Of a DNA stretch of 10,386 nt, positions 1 through 6,882 are shown in pieces. The position numbers and the translations under genes are program-made. The notes under the pieces were generated by a model, which did no database searches, was not told the origin of the DNA, and saw only the letters and a list, made by a program, of their open reading frames with translations. Numbering within the stretch: the stretch's first letter is position 1; each line of letters begins with the position of its first letter. The DNA comes from Deltaproteobacteria bacterium (GTDB taxonomy: Bacteria > Desulfobacterota > DSM-4660 > Desulfatiglandales > HGW-15). The stretch covers positions 1 through 10,386 of the forward strand of contig JAFGDF010000052.1 of assembly GCA_016932235.1 (NCBI GenBank), in the 5' to 3' direction.

Positions 1-83
1 ACCATAATATAATCATCATATTCAAAGGCCATCATATTGAGACCAATCTCACCCAGCCCCCCCAGGGGGATAACCTTCAGCAT
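1..83 (-). CDS. rnj: Ribonuclease J, N-terminal fragment (runs off the window)
   Basis: Reading leftward, the translation begins MLKVIPLGGLGEIGLNMM and continues AFEYDDYIMV. This is the characteristic first strand of RNase J, a metallo-beta-lactamase/beta-CASP enzyme that matures and degrades RNA by endonucleolytic and 5'-3' exonucleolytic cleavage in the cytoplasm. Only about 27 residues lie in the window, so the catalytic HxHxDH motif is not visible. An in-frame ATG five codons upstream (base 98) would add MNEDR but has no Shine-Dalgarno sequence. The ATG at 83 is preceded by GAGGA (88-92) at about 4 nt and gives the usual family N-terminus, so I chose it. The gene is divergent from ssb, with the foldback element between them. 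The family call rests on a short but highly conserved stretch. Confidence 0.85.
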   Translation of the reverse strand, partial: MLKVIPLGGLGEIGLNMMAFEYDDYIM

Positions 84-87
84 CCTG

Positions 88-92
88 TCCTC
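88..92 (-). promoter_or_regulatory. Ribosome binding site deciding the rnj start
   Basis: GAGGA on the minus strand lies 4 nt before the ATG at 83. It lies inside the coding extension that the ATG at 98 would imply, and nothing similar precedes 98. It therefore supports the shorter start. Confidence 0.5.
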
Positions 93-98
93 GTTCAT

Positions 99-241
99 TA
101 ATTGATGAATTTACAACAGCTTAAACCTTATAACGTTATGAGTCAACAGTGAAATATCCTCGTTCGGATGGTATTAGAGACCGATAAACGATAATAAATA
201 TGGACAGTATCTTGATAATATGTAAAAAACTACATGTTTTA
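99..241. other. AT-rich intergenic stretch upstream of rnj
   Basis: I see no gene in this stretch. It should hold the rnj promoter and leader. The only structured items are a perfect 10-bp palindrome ATAACGTTAT (130-139), a TTGACT (minus strand) beside it without a convincing -10 at normal spacing, and a weak hairpin ATGTA-N6-TACAT (220-235). Confidence 0.5.
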
Positions 242-587
242 TTCCCCGGTTAGGATATTGCAAAAACCTCTTATAAAGCAATTGAGATCGGAGATATGAC
301 ATAAAGCGAGACTCTATGGCTGATTATTCCGGTGACGGCAATTTCTTCAAGGACGACATCTATTTGATGAGGAGGATGTGTTCAAATATTTCGGGATTTG
401 ATAAATAAAGTTGCAGACTGACAGGGCTTTATGGGCGTAAACCCCGAAATATTTGAACACTGGAATATCCGGTGGACCTTTTTCTGAGATGTCGTCCTTT
501 CAGAAACAGCCGTCACCTTCACTCAATATTAATAACCATCAATCAATAGGGATTAATATTTTCTAATGCAATATCCTAACCGGGAAT
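242..587. mobile_element. 346-bp foldback element with terminal inverted repeats (MITE-like)
   Basis: The ends are inverted repeats. The left end is ttccccggttaggatattgc (242-261). The right end (568-587) reads attcccggttaggatattgc on the other strand, which is 18/20 identical without gaps. Both ends are flanked by TA (240-241 and 588-589), the target duplication used by IS630/Tc1-mariner elements, although TA is common by chance in AT-rich DNA. Inside are nested perfect inverted repeats: 331-339 with 509-517 (9 bp), 349-361 with 487-499 (13 bp), 378-395 with 443-460 (18 bp) and 405-410 with 427-432 (6 bp). A separate 8-bp hairpin sits at 525-532/553-560. No coding frame spans the element. 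A non-autonomous MITE is my preferred reading; a structured RNA gene is the alternative. No second copy lies in this window. Confidence 0.6.
331..517. repeat. Long nested inverted repeat (hairpin of about 187 nt)
   Basis: This is the core of the foldback element. The arms pair in register: ggtgacggc/gccgtcacc, then tttct/agaaa, then a 13-bp arm (349-361/487-499). An internal bubble (362-377 and 461-486) follows, then an 18-bp perfect arm gtgttcaaatatttcggg (378-395) with its complement at 443-460. The 47-nt apical segment holds a further ATAAAG/CTTTAT stem. About 50 paired positions with few mismatches is far beyond chance for 187 bases. Which strand is expressed, if any, cannot be told. Confidence 0.85.
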
Positions 588-601
588 TACTAATTCTCGG
601 C

Positions 602-629
602 TTGATTTGAACATACCTATTGTGTTAAT
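602..629 (+). promoter_or_regulatory. Possible sigma-70-type promoter for ssb
   Basis: TTGATT (602-607) is followed after 16 nt by GTTAAT (624-629), each matching four or five of the six consensus bases. It lies just outside the foldback element and about 135 nt upstream of the ssb start. The leader that would follow has no clear riboswitch or terminator. Weak support by eye only. Confidence 0.25.
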
Positions 630-764
630 CTGTTTTTAATTCCTCTCCCTCTCCCATCCGGCTGAAGTTTCAGGCCAGGCGGCTCTTCATGTCCCCTGCC
701 GAACGGATTTTGGCCGGCTGAGAAAGGGATTAACAAATGGATCACAAAATAAGGAGATTACTAT

Positions 765-1184
765 ATGGCGAGTGTCAATAAGGTTATACTGGTTGGCAAT
801 CTGGGCTCCGATCCCGAAATAAGGTACACTCCATCAGGCACGGCGGTGGCCAATTTCAGTCTGGCGACCAATGAGCAGTGGACGAACAAAAACGGCGAAA
901 AAGAAGAAAAAACCGAATGGCACAAGGTCGTAGCCTGGGCCCGCCTGGGGGAAATTTGCGGGGAATACCTTAAAAAAGGAAGTCCGGTTTATATCGAAGG
1001 CCGCCTTCAGACCAGGGCATGGGAAGATCGGGAAGGCGTTAAGCGCTACACCACGGAAATCGTTGCCCAGGCCATGCAAATGCTTGGATCGTCGAGAAGA
1101 GAGGGTGGAGAAGCAGGTTCCTCGGAGGAACGATATCCCGTGGAAGAACCTGTATCGATTCCGGAAGACGATATACCTTTCTAA
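765..1184 (+). CDS. ssb: Single-stranded DNA-binding protein
   Basis: This is a 139-residue SSB, which binds exposed single-stranded DNA during replication, repair and recombination as an OB-fold oligomer. The N-terminal OB fold (about residues 1-110) has the family hallmarks: [21 protein letters not shown], then [31 protein letters not shown] and [18 protein letters not shown] short acidic linker ends in the conserved DDIPF tip that docks partner proteins. Length is slightly short for the family because the linker is brief (about 25 residues). AAGGAG at 751-756 lies 8 nt before the ATG. The gene is monocistronic on its strand and converges on tatA with an 18-base gap between stops. Confidence 0.97.
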   Translation: MASVNKVILVGNLGSDPEIRYTPSGTAVANFSLATNEQWTNKNGEKEEKTEWHKVVAWARLGEICGEYLKKGSPVYIEGRLQTRAWEDREGVKRYTTEIVAQAMQMLGSSRREGGEAGSSEERYPVEEPVSIPEDDIPF

Positions 1185-1202
1185 GGGTTTTTATACCCCC
1201 TG

Positions 1203-1394
1203 CTACTTGTCTTCCTTTTCATCATCTTTTTCCTCCGGCGAGGTGATCTCATCCGGCTTCTCTCTGGTGGCTTTCTTGAAATTTCTGATCCCTTTTCCGA
1301 TACCGCTGCCGATTTCCGGGAGCTTGCCTGCACCGAAGATGATAAGGATTATTATGAGAATGATGATAAGTTCCGGCATCCCTATACCAAACAT
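1203..1394 (-). CDS. tatA: Twin-arginine translocase subunit TatA/TatE
   Basis: This is a 63-residue protein beginning [20 protein letters not shown]. It has one N-terminal transmembrane helix, then the [23 protein letters not shown] hinge and amphipathic helix (about residues 20-45), and a charged Glu/Lys/Asp tail. This is the standard TatA layout; TatA oligomers form the pore for export of folded proteins such as cofactor-containing redox enzymes. The start at 1394 is chosen because GGGGAG(G) lies 4-6 nt upstream. A TTG six codons further upstream would place that ribosome site inside the gene. It is the last gene of the leftward block, 49 nt after sucD. No tatB or tatC is in view. TatB is less likely given the short tail. 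Confidence 0.92.
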   Translation of the reverse strand: MFGIGMPELIIILIIILIIFGAGKLPEIGSGIGKGIRNFKKATREKPDEITSPEEKDDEKEDK

Positions 1395-1443
1395 TTTGCC
1401 CTCCCCTTTCAATACCGGAGATTAATATGAATGGCTGAAAATA

Positions 1444-2331
1444 TCAGTTACGGCCGGCCAAGTCAACAAGAGATTCCCTTACAACTTCTCCGAGTTTACC
1501 GATATTTTTAATAACCTTTATCCCGGAGATCTCAAGGGCTTCTATCTTGTCTTCCGCCTTTCCCTGGCCTCCGGAAATAATTGCGCCTGCATGCCCCATC
1601 CTTTTCCCGGAAGGCGCGGTCTGGCCGGCGATGAAGGCAAATACGGGCTTATTGAACTCCTTCCTTATATAGGCGGCCGCATCTTCTTCAGCGGAACCTC
1701 CGATCTCACCTATAAGAACAACTGCCTCGGTTTCCGGATCATCCTTGAATCTCTTCAGATGGTCGATAAAAGATGTCCCCACAATCGGATCGCCCCCGAT
1801 TCCAATACAGGTTGATTGTCCAAGCCCAACCCTTGTTAGTTGATCCACGACCTCATAAGTCAGTGTCCCGCTCCGTGATATGACCCCGATATGTCCCGGC
1901 CTGTGTATCGGACCCGGCATTATGCCCACTTTTGTCTTGCCCGGTGAAATAATACCCGGACAATTAGGGCCTATGAGAACGGTTCCTCGATTCTTTATAA
2001 AGCAGGCGACCTTAACCATATCAAGGGTTGGGATACCCTCAGTGATACACACTATGAGTCTGATGCCTGTGGACGCGGCCTCCAGGATGGAATCCGCCGC
2101 AAAGGGCGGGGGGACAAAGATTATTGAAGCATTAACCCCCTCATTATCCACAGCGTCCCTGACCCTGTTAAATACCGGGATATTGTCCAGTCTCATACCG
2201 CCTTTTCCGGGAGTTACACCCGCTGCCACAGTAGTCCCATAGGACACCATCTGTCTTGTGTGAAAGGTCCCTTCATTTCCCGTAATTCCCTGTACCACAA
2301 CCCGTGTTTCTTCATCGACCAGAATACTCAT
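1444..2331 (-). CDS. sucD: Succinyl-CoA synthetase (ADP-forming) alpha subunit
   Basis: This 295-residue protein is the CoA-binding and phosphohistidine-bearing half of succinyl-CoA synthetase, which interconverts succinyl-CoA + NDP + Pi and succinate + CoA + NTP. It shows the N-terminal CoA-binding Rossmann domain ([19 protein letters not shown], residues 15-33), the [11 protein letters not shown] loop (121-131), the [10 protein letters not shown] segment (179-188) and the active-site histidine in GHAGAI (His247). Length matches the family (about 290). GGAG (2339-2342) lies 7 nt before the ATG. It follows sucC by 36 nt, so the two are almost certainly co-transcribed and form the alpha/beta complex in the cytoplasm. 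Nucleotide preference cannot be read from the alpha subunit. Confidence 0.97.
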   Translation of the reverse strand: MSILVDEETRVVVQGITGNEGTFHTRQMVSYGTTVAAGVTPGKGGMRLDNIPVFNRVRDAVDNEGVNASIIFVPPPFAADSILEAASTGIRLIVCITEGIPTLDMVKVACFIKNRGTVLIGPNCPGIISPGKTKVGIMPGPIHRPGHIGVISRSGTLTYEVVDQLTRVGLGQSTCIGIGGDPIVGTSFIDHLKRFKDDPETEAVVLIGEIGGSAEEDAAAYIRKEFNKPVFAFIAGQTAPSGKRMGHAGAIISGGQGKAEDKIEALEISGIKVIKNIGKLGEVVRESLVDLAGRN

Positions 2332-2367
2332 CTCTCTACTCCGACAATATTTAAAAAAATATCCCTT

Positions 2368-3537
2368 TTACCCTGAAACCTGCCGGGTCACAAGATCGGC
2401 CGCCTCATTCATGTCCTTCGCCACCATGAATCTCAAATCGGATTCTTTGAGGATTTTCCTTCCCTCTTCCACATTCGTGCCTTCGAGCCTGACGATAACC
2501 GGAACCCGGATATTCGTCTTCCTGGCGGCCGCAAGGACACCCCTTGCAAGGACGTCACACCTCAGTATCCCGCCGAAGATATTGATCAGTATCGCCTTTA
2601 CCTTTTCATCTTCGAGGATGATTTCCAGGCCGCGCCTGACCATCTCTTCACTGGCTCCGCCACCCACGTCCAGAAAATTCGCCGGTTCCGCCCCGGCCAT
2701 CTTTATCAGATCCATGGTGGCCATTGCCAGCCCCGCTCCGTTCACCATGGCGCCGATATTTCCGTTCAGCCGGATATAATTGAGATTATATTTTTCAGCC
2801 TCCCTTTCAAGGACTTCCTTTTCCAGCGGATCATCAAGCTCTGCCATATCTTTCCTTCGAAACAGGGCATTATCGTCAATATTTATCTTGGCATCAAGGG
2901 CCATGATATTCCCCTTTTTCGTTATTACCAGAGGATTTATCTCAACAAGGGAGCAATCCAATTCGATAAAGATCCTGTACAATCTCTCTATGACCGCCAT
3001 TAATTCCCTTACCGTGCCTGCCTCCGGAAGGGGATCAAGACCGTATGCCATGTTCTTTGCAATGTAAGGCGACCAGCCCACATCCGGAGAAATATATTCC
3101 CTGATCAGCAGTTCAGGGGATACTCCGGCAATCTCCTCAATATCCATTCCTCCTGCTCGGCTGAAGATAATAACCGGCGCCGCCCTGGATCGATCCACGG
3201 TAACTGCCAGATACAGCTCTCTCTCGATCCCCACTCCTTCCTCAATAAGTAACCTGTTGACTTTTTTCCCTTCCGGACCGGTCTGTTCCGAAATCAAAGG
3301 CCTGTTCAGGATCTCTTCCGCGGCCTTTTTTAATCCTCCAATGGAATCCGTCAGGCGGACACCTCCTGCCTTTCCTCTACCTCCAGCATGCACCTGTGCC
3401 TTAACGACCCATGGCGGCCCGTTGAGGCTGCCGGCCCGGTTACCTGCCTCGTCAGCGGATTCCGCTACATACCCGGCAGGTACCGGAATACTGAATCTCC
3501 TTAAAATATCTTTTGCCTGATATTCATGTAATTTCAT
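2368..3537 (-). CDS. sucC: Succinyl-CoA synthetase beta subunit
   Basis: This is a 389-residue ATP-grasp protein, the nucleotide-binding half of succinyl-CoA synthetase and partner of the sucD product downstream. It begins MKLHEYQAKDILRRF as the family does. It has the KAQVHAGGRGKAGG nucleotide-binding loop (about residues 46-59), the EINPL and ALDAKINIDDNA metal/phosphate segments (about 200-225), and a C-terminal flavodoxin-like domain with FLDVGGGAS and NIFGGILRCD. Two adjacent ATGs exist (3540 and 3537). AAAGGA (3544-3549) is 3 nt from the first and 6 nt from the second, so I chose 3537. The yihY stop and this start share one base (TGATG), pointing to translational coupling. Confidence 0.96.
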   Translation of the reverse strand: MKLHEYQAKDILRRFSIPVPAGYVAESADEAGNRAGSLNGPPWVVKAQVHAGGRGKAGGVRLTDSIGGLKKAAEEILNRPLISEQTGPEGKKVNRLLIEEGVGIERELYLAVTVDRSRAAPVIIFSRAGGMDIEEIAGVSPELLIREYISPDVGWSPYIAKNMAYGLDPLPEAGTVRELMAVIERLYRIFIELDCSLVEINPLVITKKGNIMALDAKINIDDNALFRRKDMAELDDPLEKEVLEREAEKYNLNYIRLNGNIGAMVNGAGLAMATMDLIKMAGAEPANFLDVGGGASEEMVRRGLEIILEDEKVKAILINIFGGILRCDVLARGVLAAARKTNIRVPVIVRLEGTNVEEGRKILKESDLRFMVAKDMNEAADLVTRQVSG

Positions 3538-4877
3538 CATATATCCTTTAATAAAAGGTTCGCATCTGATCTCTCAACAATGGAATCAAATTCCTCAATA
3601 TACCTTGATATCCTTTCGATCTCTTCCGTTTGCCGCAACGGTATATCCCTGCTTCCCAATTCATCAAGGGACCTGATCACAAGATAAATGCTCAGGGAAT
3701 TTACATCCCTCGCGGGCTGGAACAGAGGGTCTTTTTCGTCTTCCCCGATTGTCTCGGAAAGGATCTTACATTGCACCAGTTCATAGAGTATCTGATTTGT
3801 CAGCCGAATAGGAATTTCCATATTTTTCGCTATCGCACCTGCAGTCCATGGCTTCTCCCCCTCGACAAAATTCCTGACGCACTGATGGACTATCCTCAAG
3901 GCAAGCAGCCTCTTGAGGGAAGGGCTGACCTGAAGAGATTCCGACTCGAATTCATAGGTTTCCACGTGCTGGTAGGCGAAGGAGATCTCTGTGCCGAAAA
4001 GCACTATCATCCAGCTGGCCTGGAGCCATATCATAAAGAGCGGCAACACCGCAAAGCTGCCGTAGATTGCGCCATACCGTGAGACACCCAGCTGGAAGGC
4101 GATATATACCCATTGTATGAGGACGAAGATCGTGCCCGCGATCACACCCCCCAGAAGTCCCGCCCTGAAACTGACTTTCGTGTTCGGCATAAACATATAG
4201 ATAAATGTGAAGAGGAGCCAGATTACGCAGTAGGGGAATATTTTCAATGAGAAAAGGATCAAAGGACTTATGGGACCCAGGAGATCCAGCTTTTCAGTAA
4301 TTCTGGCGATCTGGGTCGTGATAAACACAGTTATGCTGCTTGCCATAATAAACATGATAGGGGCGACAAGGGAAACTGAAAGATAATCAGTTAATCTCCT
4401 TCCTATGGATCTTGCATTCTTGACTCCCCAGATATCATTAAATGATTGTTCAATATTGCCGAGGAGTTTGATAACAAGCCAGAGAAGGGATACTACACCT
4501 ATCCCCGCGATGAGTCCCCCTTTTACGTTTTCCAGCATTGAACCGGAAAAATTAATAATGTATGTGATAACCTCCTCCTGACCTCTCATCTTTTCGATCA
4601 GCGTCTTTTCAAGGAGCTGCTGCATTCCAAATCCCTTTGCTACACCAAAGGCCAGGGCAGCCGCCGGGACAACGGAAAGAAGTGAATAGAATGTCAAAGC
4701 GGAGGCCATCAAGCTGCACTTGTCTTCAATAAAACCCCTGACTGCAAGGACAATAATCCTGAGTTGCTTTAATAAAAAGGATCTCTTTCGAGGAAGGGAC
4801 GTGAGCTGTATCCGCCACAGGTCCTCTTTAAAAAAACGTATAATATTCCTTATCGAAATGATTTCACCCTGCTCCAT
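3537..4877 (-). CDS. yihY: YihY/UPF0761 family membrane protein with C-terminal winged-helix-like region
   Basis: This integral inner-membrane protein of the YihY/virulence factor BrkB family is about 446 residues long. Family members were once misnamed ribonuclease BN; their transport role is unsettled. The hallmark LMASALTFYSLLSVVPAAAL forms the first membrane helix (about 56-80). Further hydrophobic spans fall near 119-138, 166-190, 204-230, 238-263 and 272-302, including FMPNTKVSFRAGLLGG and YGAIYGSFAVLPLFMIWLQ. After about residue 310 comes a soluble tail of some 130 residues whose middle (WTAGAIAKNMEIPIRLTNQIL) looks like a winged helix. I chose the ATG at 4877 because AGGGGG (4883-4888) lies 5 nt upstream. 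The ATG at 4946 would overlap glnS by 37 bases without a good ribosome site. Confidence 0.88.
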   Translation of the reverse strand: MEQGEIISIRNIIRFFKEDLWRIQLTSLPRKRSFLLKQLRIIVLAVRGFIEDKCSLMASALTFYSLLSVVPAAALAFGVAKGFGMQQLLEKTLIEKMRGQEEVITYIINFSGSMLENVKGGLIAGIGVVSLLWLVIKLLGNIEQSFNDIWGVKNARSIGRRLTDYLSVSLVAPIMFIMASSITVFITTQIARITEKLDLLGPISPLILFSLKIFPYCVIWLLFTFIYMFMPNTKVSFRAGLLGGVIAGTIFVLIQWVYIAFQLGVSRYGAIYGSFAVLPLFMIWLQASWMIVLFGTEISFAYQHVETYEFESESLQVSPSLKRLLALRIVHQCVRNFVEGEKPWTAGAIAKNMEIPIRLTNQILYELVQCKILSETIGEDEKDPLFQPARDVNSLSIYLVIRSLDELGSRDIPLRQTEEIERISRYIEEFDSIVERSDANLLLKDI

Positions 4878-4882
4878 CTGAT

Positions 4883-4888
4883 CCCCCT
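4883..4888 (-). promoter_or_regulatory. Ribosome binding site deciding the yihY start
   Basis: AGGGGG on the minus strand lies 5 nt before the ATG at 4877, in the 32-base gap after the glnS stop. It favours this start over the one inside glnS at 4946. Confidence 0.55.
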
Positions 4889-4909
4889 GTCTGTGTGCCT
4901 GCGGTTTTT

Positions 4910-6610
4910 CTATCCCTTTACCCCGCTCCTTTGAATCCTTGCCCATGTATCCCGGAGGGAAACAGTCCTGTTAAACACAAGGGCGCCGGCCCTGGAATCT
5001 TTTGAATCTGTGCAGAAGTATCCCTGCCTTTCAAACTGGAATATGCTGCCGGGAGTGGCTTCCCTGAGACTTGGTTCAATGCGGCAGCATCTTAATATCC
5101 TGAGGGAATCGGGATTTATGCCTGCTTTAAAATCCGTCCCGTCCTTTATATCCGTGGGATCGGCCTTTAGAAAAAGATGTTCATACAAACGCACTTCCGC
5201 ATCAATGGAATGTTTGGCGGAAACCCAGTGCAGGGTGGCCTTCACCTTCCGGCCGTCCGGAGCCGTTCCTCCCTTTGTTTCAGGATCATAAACGCAGTGC
5301 AGCTCCTTTATCTCGCCTGTCTTCTCGTCCTTGAGAACCTTTTCACACCTTATGAAATAGGCGTATCGGAGTCTTATTTCACGCCCGGGAGAAAGACGGT
5401 AGAATTTCTTAGGAGGATCCTCGAGAAAATCCTCCCGTTCAATGTAGATCTCGCGAGAAAAGGGGATCTTCCGTGTTCCCATTTCCGGGTCCTCAGGATT
5501 ATTGACGGCTTCCAGCTCCTCCACCTTGTTCTCCGGATAGTTATCAATAACCACCTTAATGGGATTCAGCACGGCCATTACCCTGGGAGCTCGTTTATTC
5601 AGATCCTCCCTTACACAATGTTCAAGCAGGGCCATATCAACCATACTGTTTCTCTTGGCAACGCCTATCCGGTCACAGAAGTCACGTATTGCTTCAGGAC
5701 TATATCCACGCCTGCGAAGTCCTGACAGGGTGTGCATCCTGGGATCATCCCATCCCGTGACATATCCCTGTTCCACCAGTTCCAGAAGCTTGCGCTTGCT
5801 CATTATTGTGTTGCTCAGAGAAAGCCTGGCGAATTCAATCTGCCGGGGATGATGGATCTCCAGTTCCTTTATAAACCAGTCATAAAGCGGCCTGTGATCT
5901 TCAAATTCCAGGGAGCATAGTGAATGGGTTATCCCCTCGATCGAATCAGACTGCCCGTGTGCGAAGTCGTACATGGGATAGATACACCACTTTTTACCGG
6001 TCCTGTTATGTTCCGCATGAAGTATCCTGTACATAACCGGGTCACGCATATTCAGATTAGGCGATTTCATATCGATCTTTGCCCTAAGGACCCGTGAACC
6101 ATTCGCGAATTCACCGGCTTTCATACGGAGGAAGAGATCCAGATTCTCTTCCACCGATCTTTTACGATAGGGACTCTCTTTTCCATGTCGAGTAAGTGTC
6201 CCTCTCTGTTCACGGATTTCATCTCCCGTTGAATCGTCGACATATGCCTTTCCCGCGCGTATCAGTTTTATGGCATATTCGAACAACTGATCAAAGTAGT
6301 CCGAGGCAAAATAGATACGGTCTTCCCAATCAAATCCAAGCCATTTTATGTCTTTTTTGATTGACTGGATAAATTCTTCTTCCTCTTTCACAGGGTTGGT
6401 ATCGTCAAAACGGAGATTGCACAGGCCGCCGAATTCCGCGGCTACTCCGAAATTGATGCAGATAGCCTTTGCGTGACCTATATGCAGATATCCATTGGGC
6501 TCAGGCGGAAATCTTGTGTGGACCCTCCCCCCAAATTTTCCTGTCTTCATATCATCCCTGACAATATCGTGAATAAAGTTTGAAACTTTGTTTAAATCAT
6601 CCCTGTTCAT
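4910..6610 (-). CDS. glnS: Glutaminyl-tRNA synthetase
   Basis: This is a 566-residue class I aminoacyl-tRNA synthetase that charges tRNA-Gln with glutamine. The Rossmann-fold catalytic domain starts with [19 protein letters not shown], containing the HIGH signature at residues 43-46. It continues through [39 protein letters not shown] and the KMSKS equivalent IMSKRKL (about 269-275). The C-terminal half carries the GlnRS anticodon-binding beta-barrels and ends [14 protein letters not shown]. The features separating GlnRS from GluRS ([21 protein letters not shown]) are clear. Length fits bacterial GlnRS (about 550-570). The ATG at 6610 is chosen for AGGAG (6619-6623) 8 nt upstream; a GTG ten codons earlier would swallow that site. 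It is the first gene of the leftward block. Confidence 0.97.
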   Translation of the reverse strand: MNRDDLNKVSNFIHDIVRDDMKTGKFGGRVHTRFPPEPNGYLHIGHAKAICINFGVAAEFGGLCNLRFDDTNPVKEEEEFIQSIKKDIKWLGFDWEDRIYFASDYFDQLFEYAIKLIRAGKAYVDDSTGDEIREQRGTLTRHGKESPYRKRSVEENLDLFLRMKAGEFANGSRVLRAKIDMKSPNLNMRDPVMYRILHAEHNRTGKKWCIYPMYDFAHGQSDSIEGITHSLCSLEFEDHRPLYDWFIKELEIHHPRQIEFARLSLSNTIMSKRKLLELVEQGYVTGWDDPRMHTLSGLRRRGYSPEAIRDFCDRIGVAKRNSMVDMALLEHCVREDLNKRAPRVMAVLNPIKVVIDNYPENKVEELEAVNNPEDPEMGTRKIPFSREIYIEREDFLEDPPKKFYRLSPGREIRLRYAYFIRCEKVLKDEKTGEIKELHCVYDPETKGGTAPDGRKVKATLHWVSAKHSIDAEVRLYEHLFLKADPTDIKDGTDFKAGINPDSLRILRCCRIEPSLREATPGSIFQFERQGYFCTDSKDSRAGALVFNRTVSLRDTWARIQRSGVKG

Positions 6611-6657
6611 AATAATTGCTCCTATATTTAACGCTCCCACCTATCAAGAAGGAACTG

Positions 6658-6677
6658 ATTGATCTAAATAGATCAAT
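6658..6677. promoter_or_regulatory. Perfect 20-bp palindrome upstream of glnS (candidate operator)
   Basis: attgatctaaatagatcaat has two perfectly complementary 8-base arms around a 4-base centre. It starts 48 bases upstream of the glnS ATG and overlaps the predicted -10 and transcription start, where a repressor site would be expected. It could equally form a short hairpin in the leader. The regulator is unknown. Confidence 0.4.
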
Positions 6678-6705
6678 AATTGCTTAATAACACAACAATA
6701 GTCAA
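6676..6705 (-). promoter_or_regulatory. Candidate sigma-70-type promoter for the glnS block
   Basis: On the minus strand TTGACT (6700-6705) is followed after 18 nt by AATTAT (6676-6681). The -35 is a five-of-six match and the -10 four of six. Transcription would begin near 6669, giving a leader of about 60 nt before glnS. Assigned by eye. Confidence 0.35.
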
Positions 6706-6774
6706 GGGAGAACTTAGGTCCGGAATGAACTACCCCGCCGCAGAGCATCTGGGTATCTACAAAGGCATTGAAAC

Positions 6775-6811
6775 GCCGCAAGCGGCGGTGAACTTGTCCG
6801 CCTCTGGCGGA
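6775..6811. repeat. Two tandem GC-rich hairpins, REP-like
   Basis: gccgc-aa-gcggc (6775-6786) and tccgcc-tct-ggcgga (6797-6811) are two short perfect hairpins 10 bases apart, GC-rich within an AT-rich divergent intergenic region. Paired small palindromes like these are typical of dispersed REP-type intergenic repeats. No U-tract follows either, and they lie upstream of both neighbouring genes, so they are unlikely to be terminators. Membership in a repeat family cannot be shown from one copy. Confidence 0.45.
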
Positions 6812-6882
6812 TTAAAACCTTGACAAAGGTCATCTCCTGTGAAAATTTCATATAACAATATAATAATAAGGAGGTTCTAAGA

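Noticed and set aside
331..517. 6S RNA
   Set aside because: Size and a central bubble are suggestive, but the uninterrupted 18-bp upper stem and the bubble sequences do not match 6S RNA as I know it.
242..587. Integron attC site
   Set aside because: GTTAGGA and TCCTAAC occur near the ends, but in the opposite order to attC cores (RYYYAAC first, GTTRRRY last), and the final base does not fit. No integrase or cassette array is present.
242..587. Retron msr-msd RNA
   Set aside because: Outer inverted repeats around a long hairpin resemble a retron, but no reverse transcriptase gene flanks it. Both neighbours are housekeeping genes (rnj and ssb).
1185..1202. Bidirectional terminator between ssb and tatA
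   Set aside because: GGG and CCC flank a T/A-rich centre in the 18-base gap, but the stem is only 3-4 bp and no U-tract follows on either strand.
1591..3520. Long open frames on the plus strand opposite sucD and sucC
   Set aside because: They are antisense shadows of well-supported genes, with low-complexity translations and no ribosome binding sites.
6658..6677. FNR/CRP-type binding site
   Set aside because: The arms contain TTGAT and ATCAA, but the spacing between them is 8 bases instead of the 4 that FNR-type sites need.
6725..6823. 32-codon small gene upstream of the AprA-like gene
   Set aside because: There is no convincing ribosome binding site. The frame runs through the two hairpin repeats, and the peptide resembles nothing I recognise.
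6820..6856. Sigma-70 promoter for the AprA-like gene
   Set aside because: TTGACA (6820-6825) is a perfect -35, but the only good -10 (TATAAC, 6851-6856) is 25 bases away, too far for a standard promoter. A sigma-54 reading also fails on spacing.
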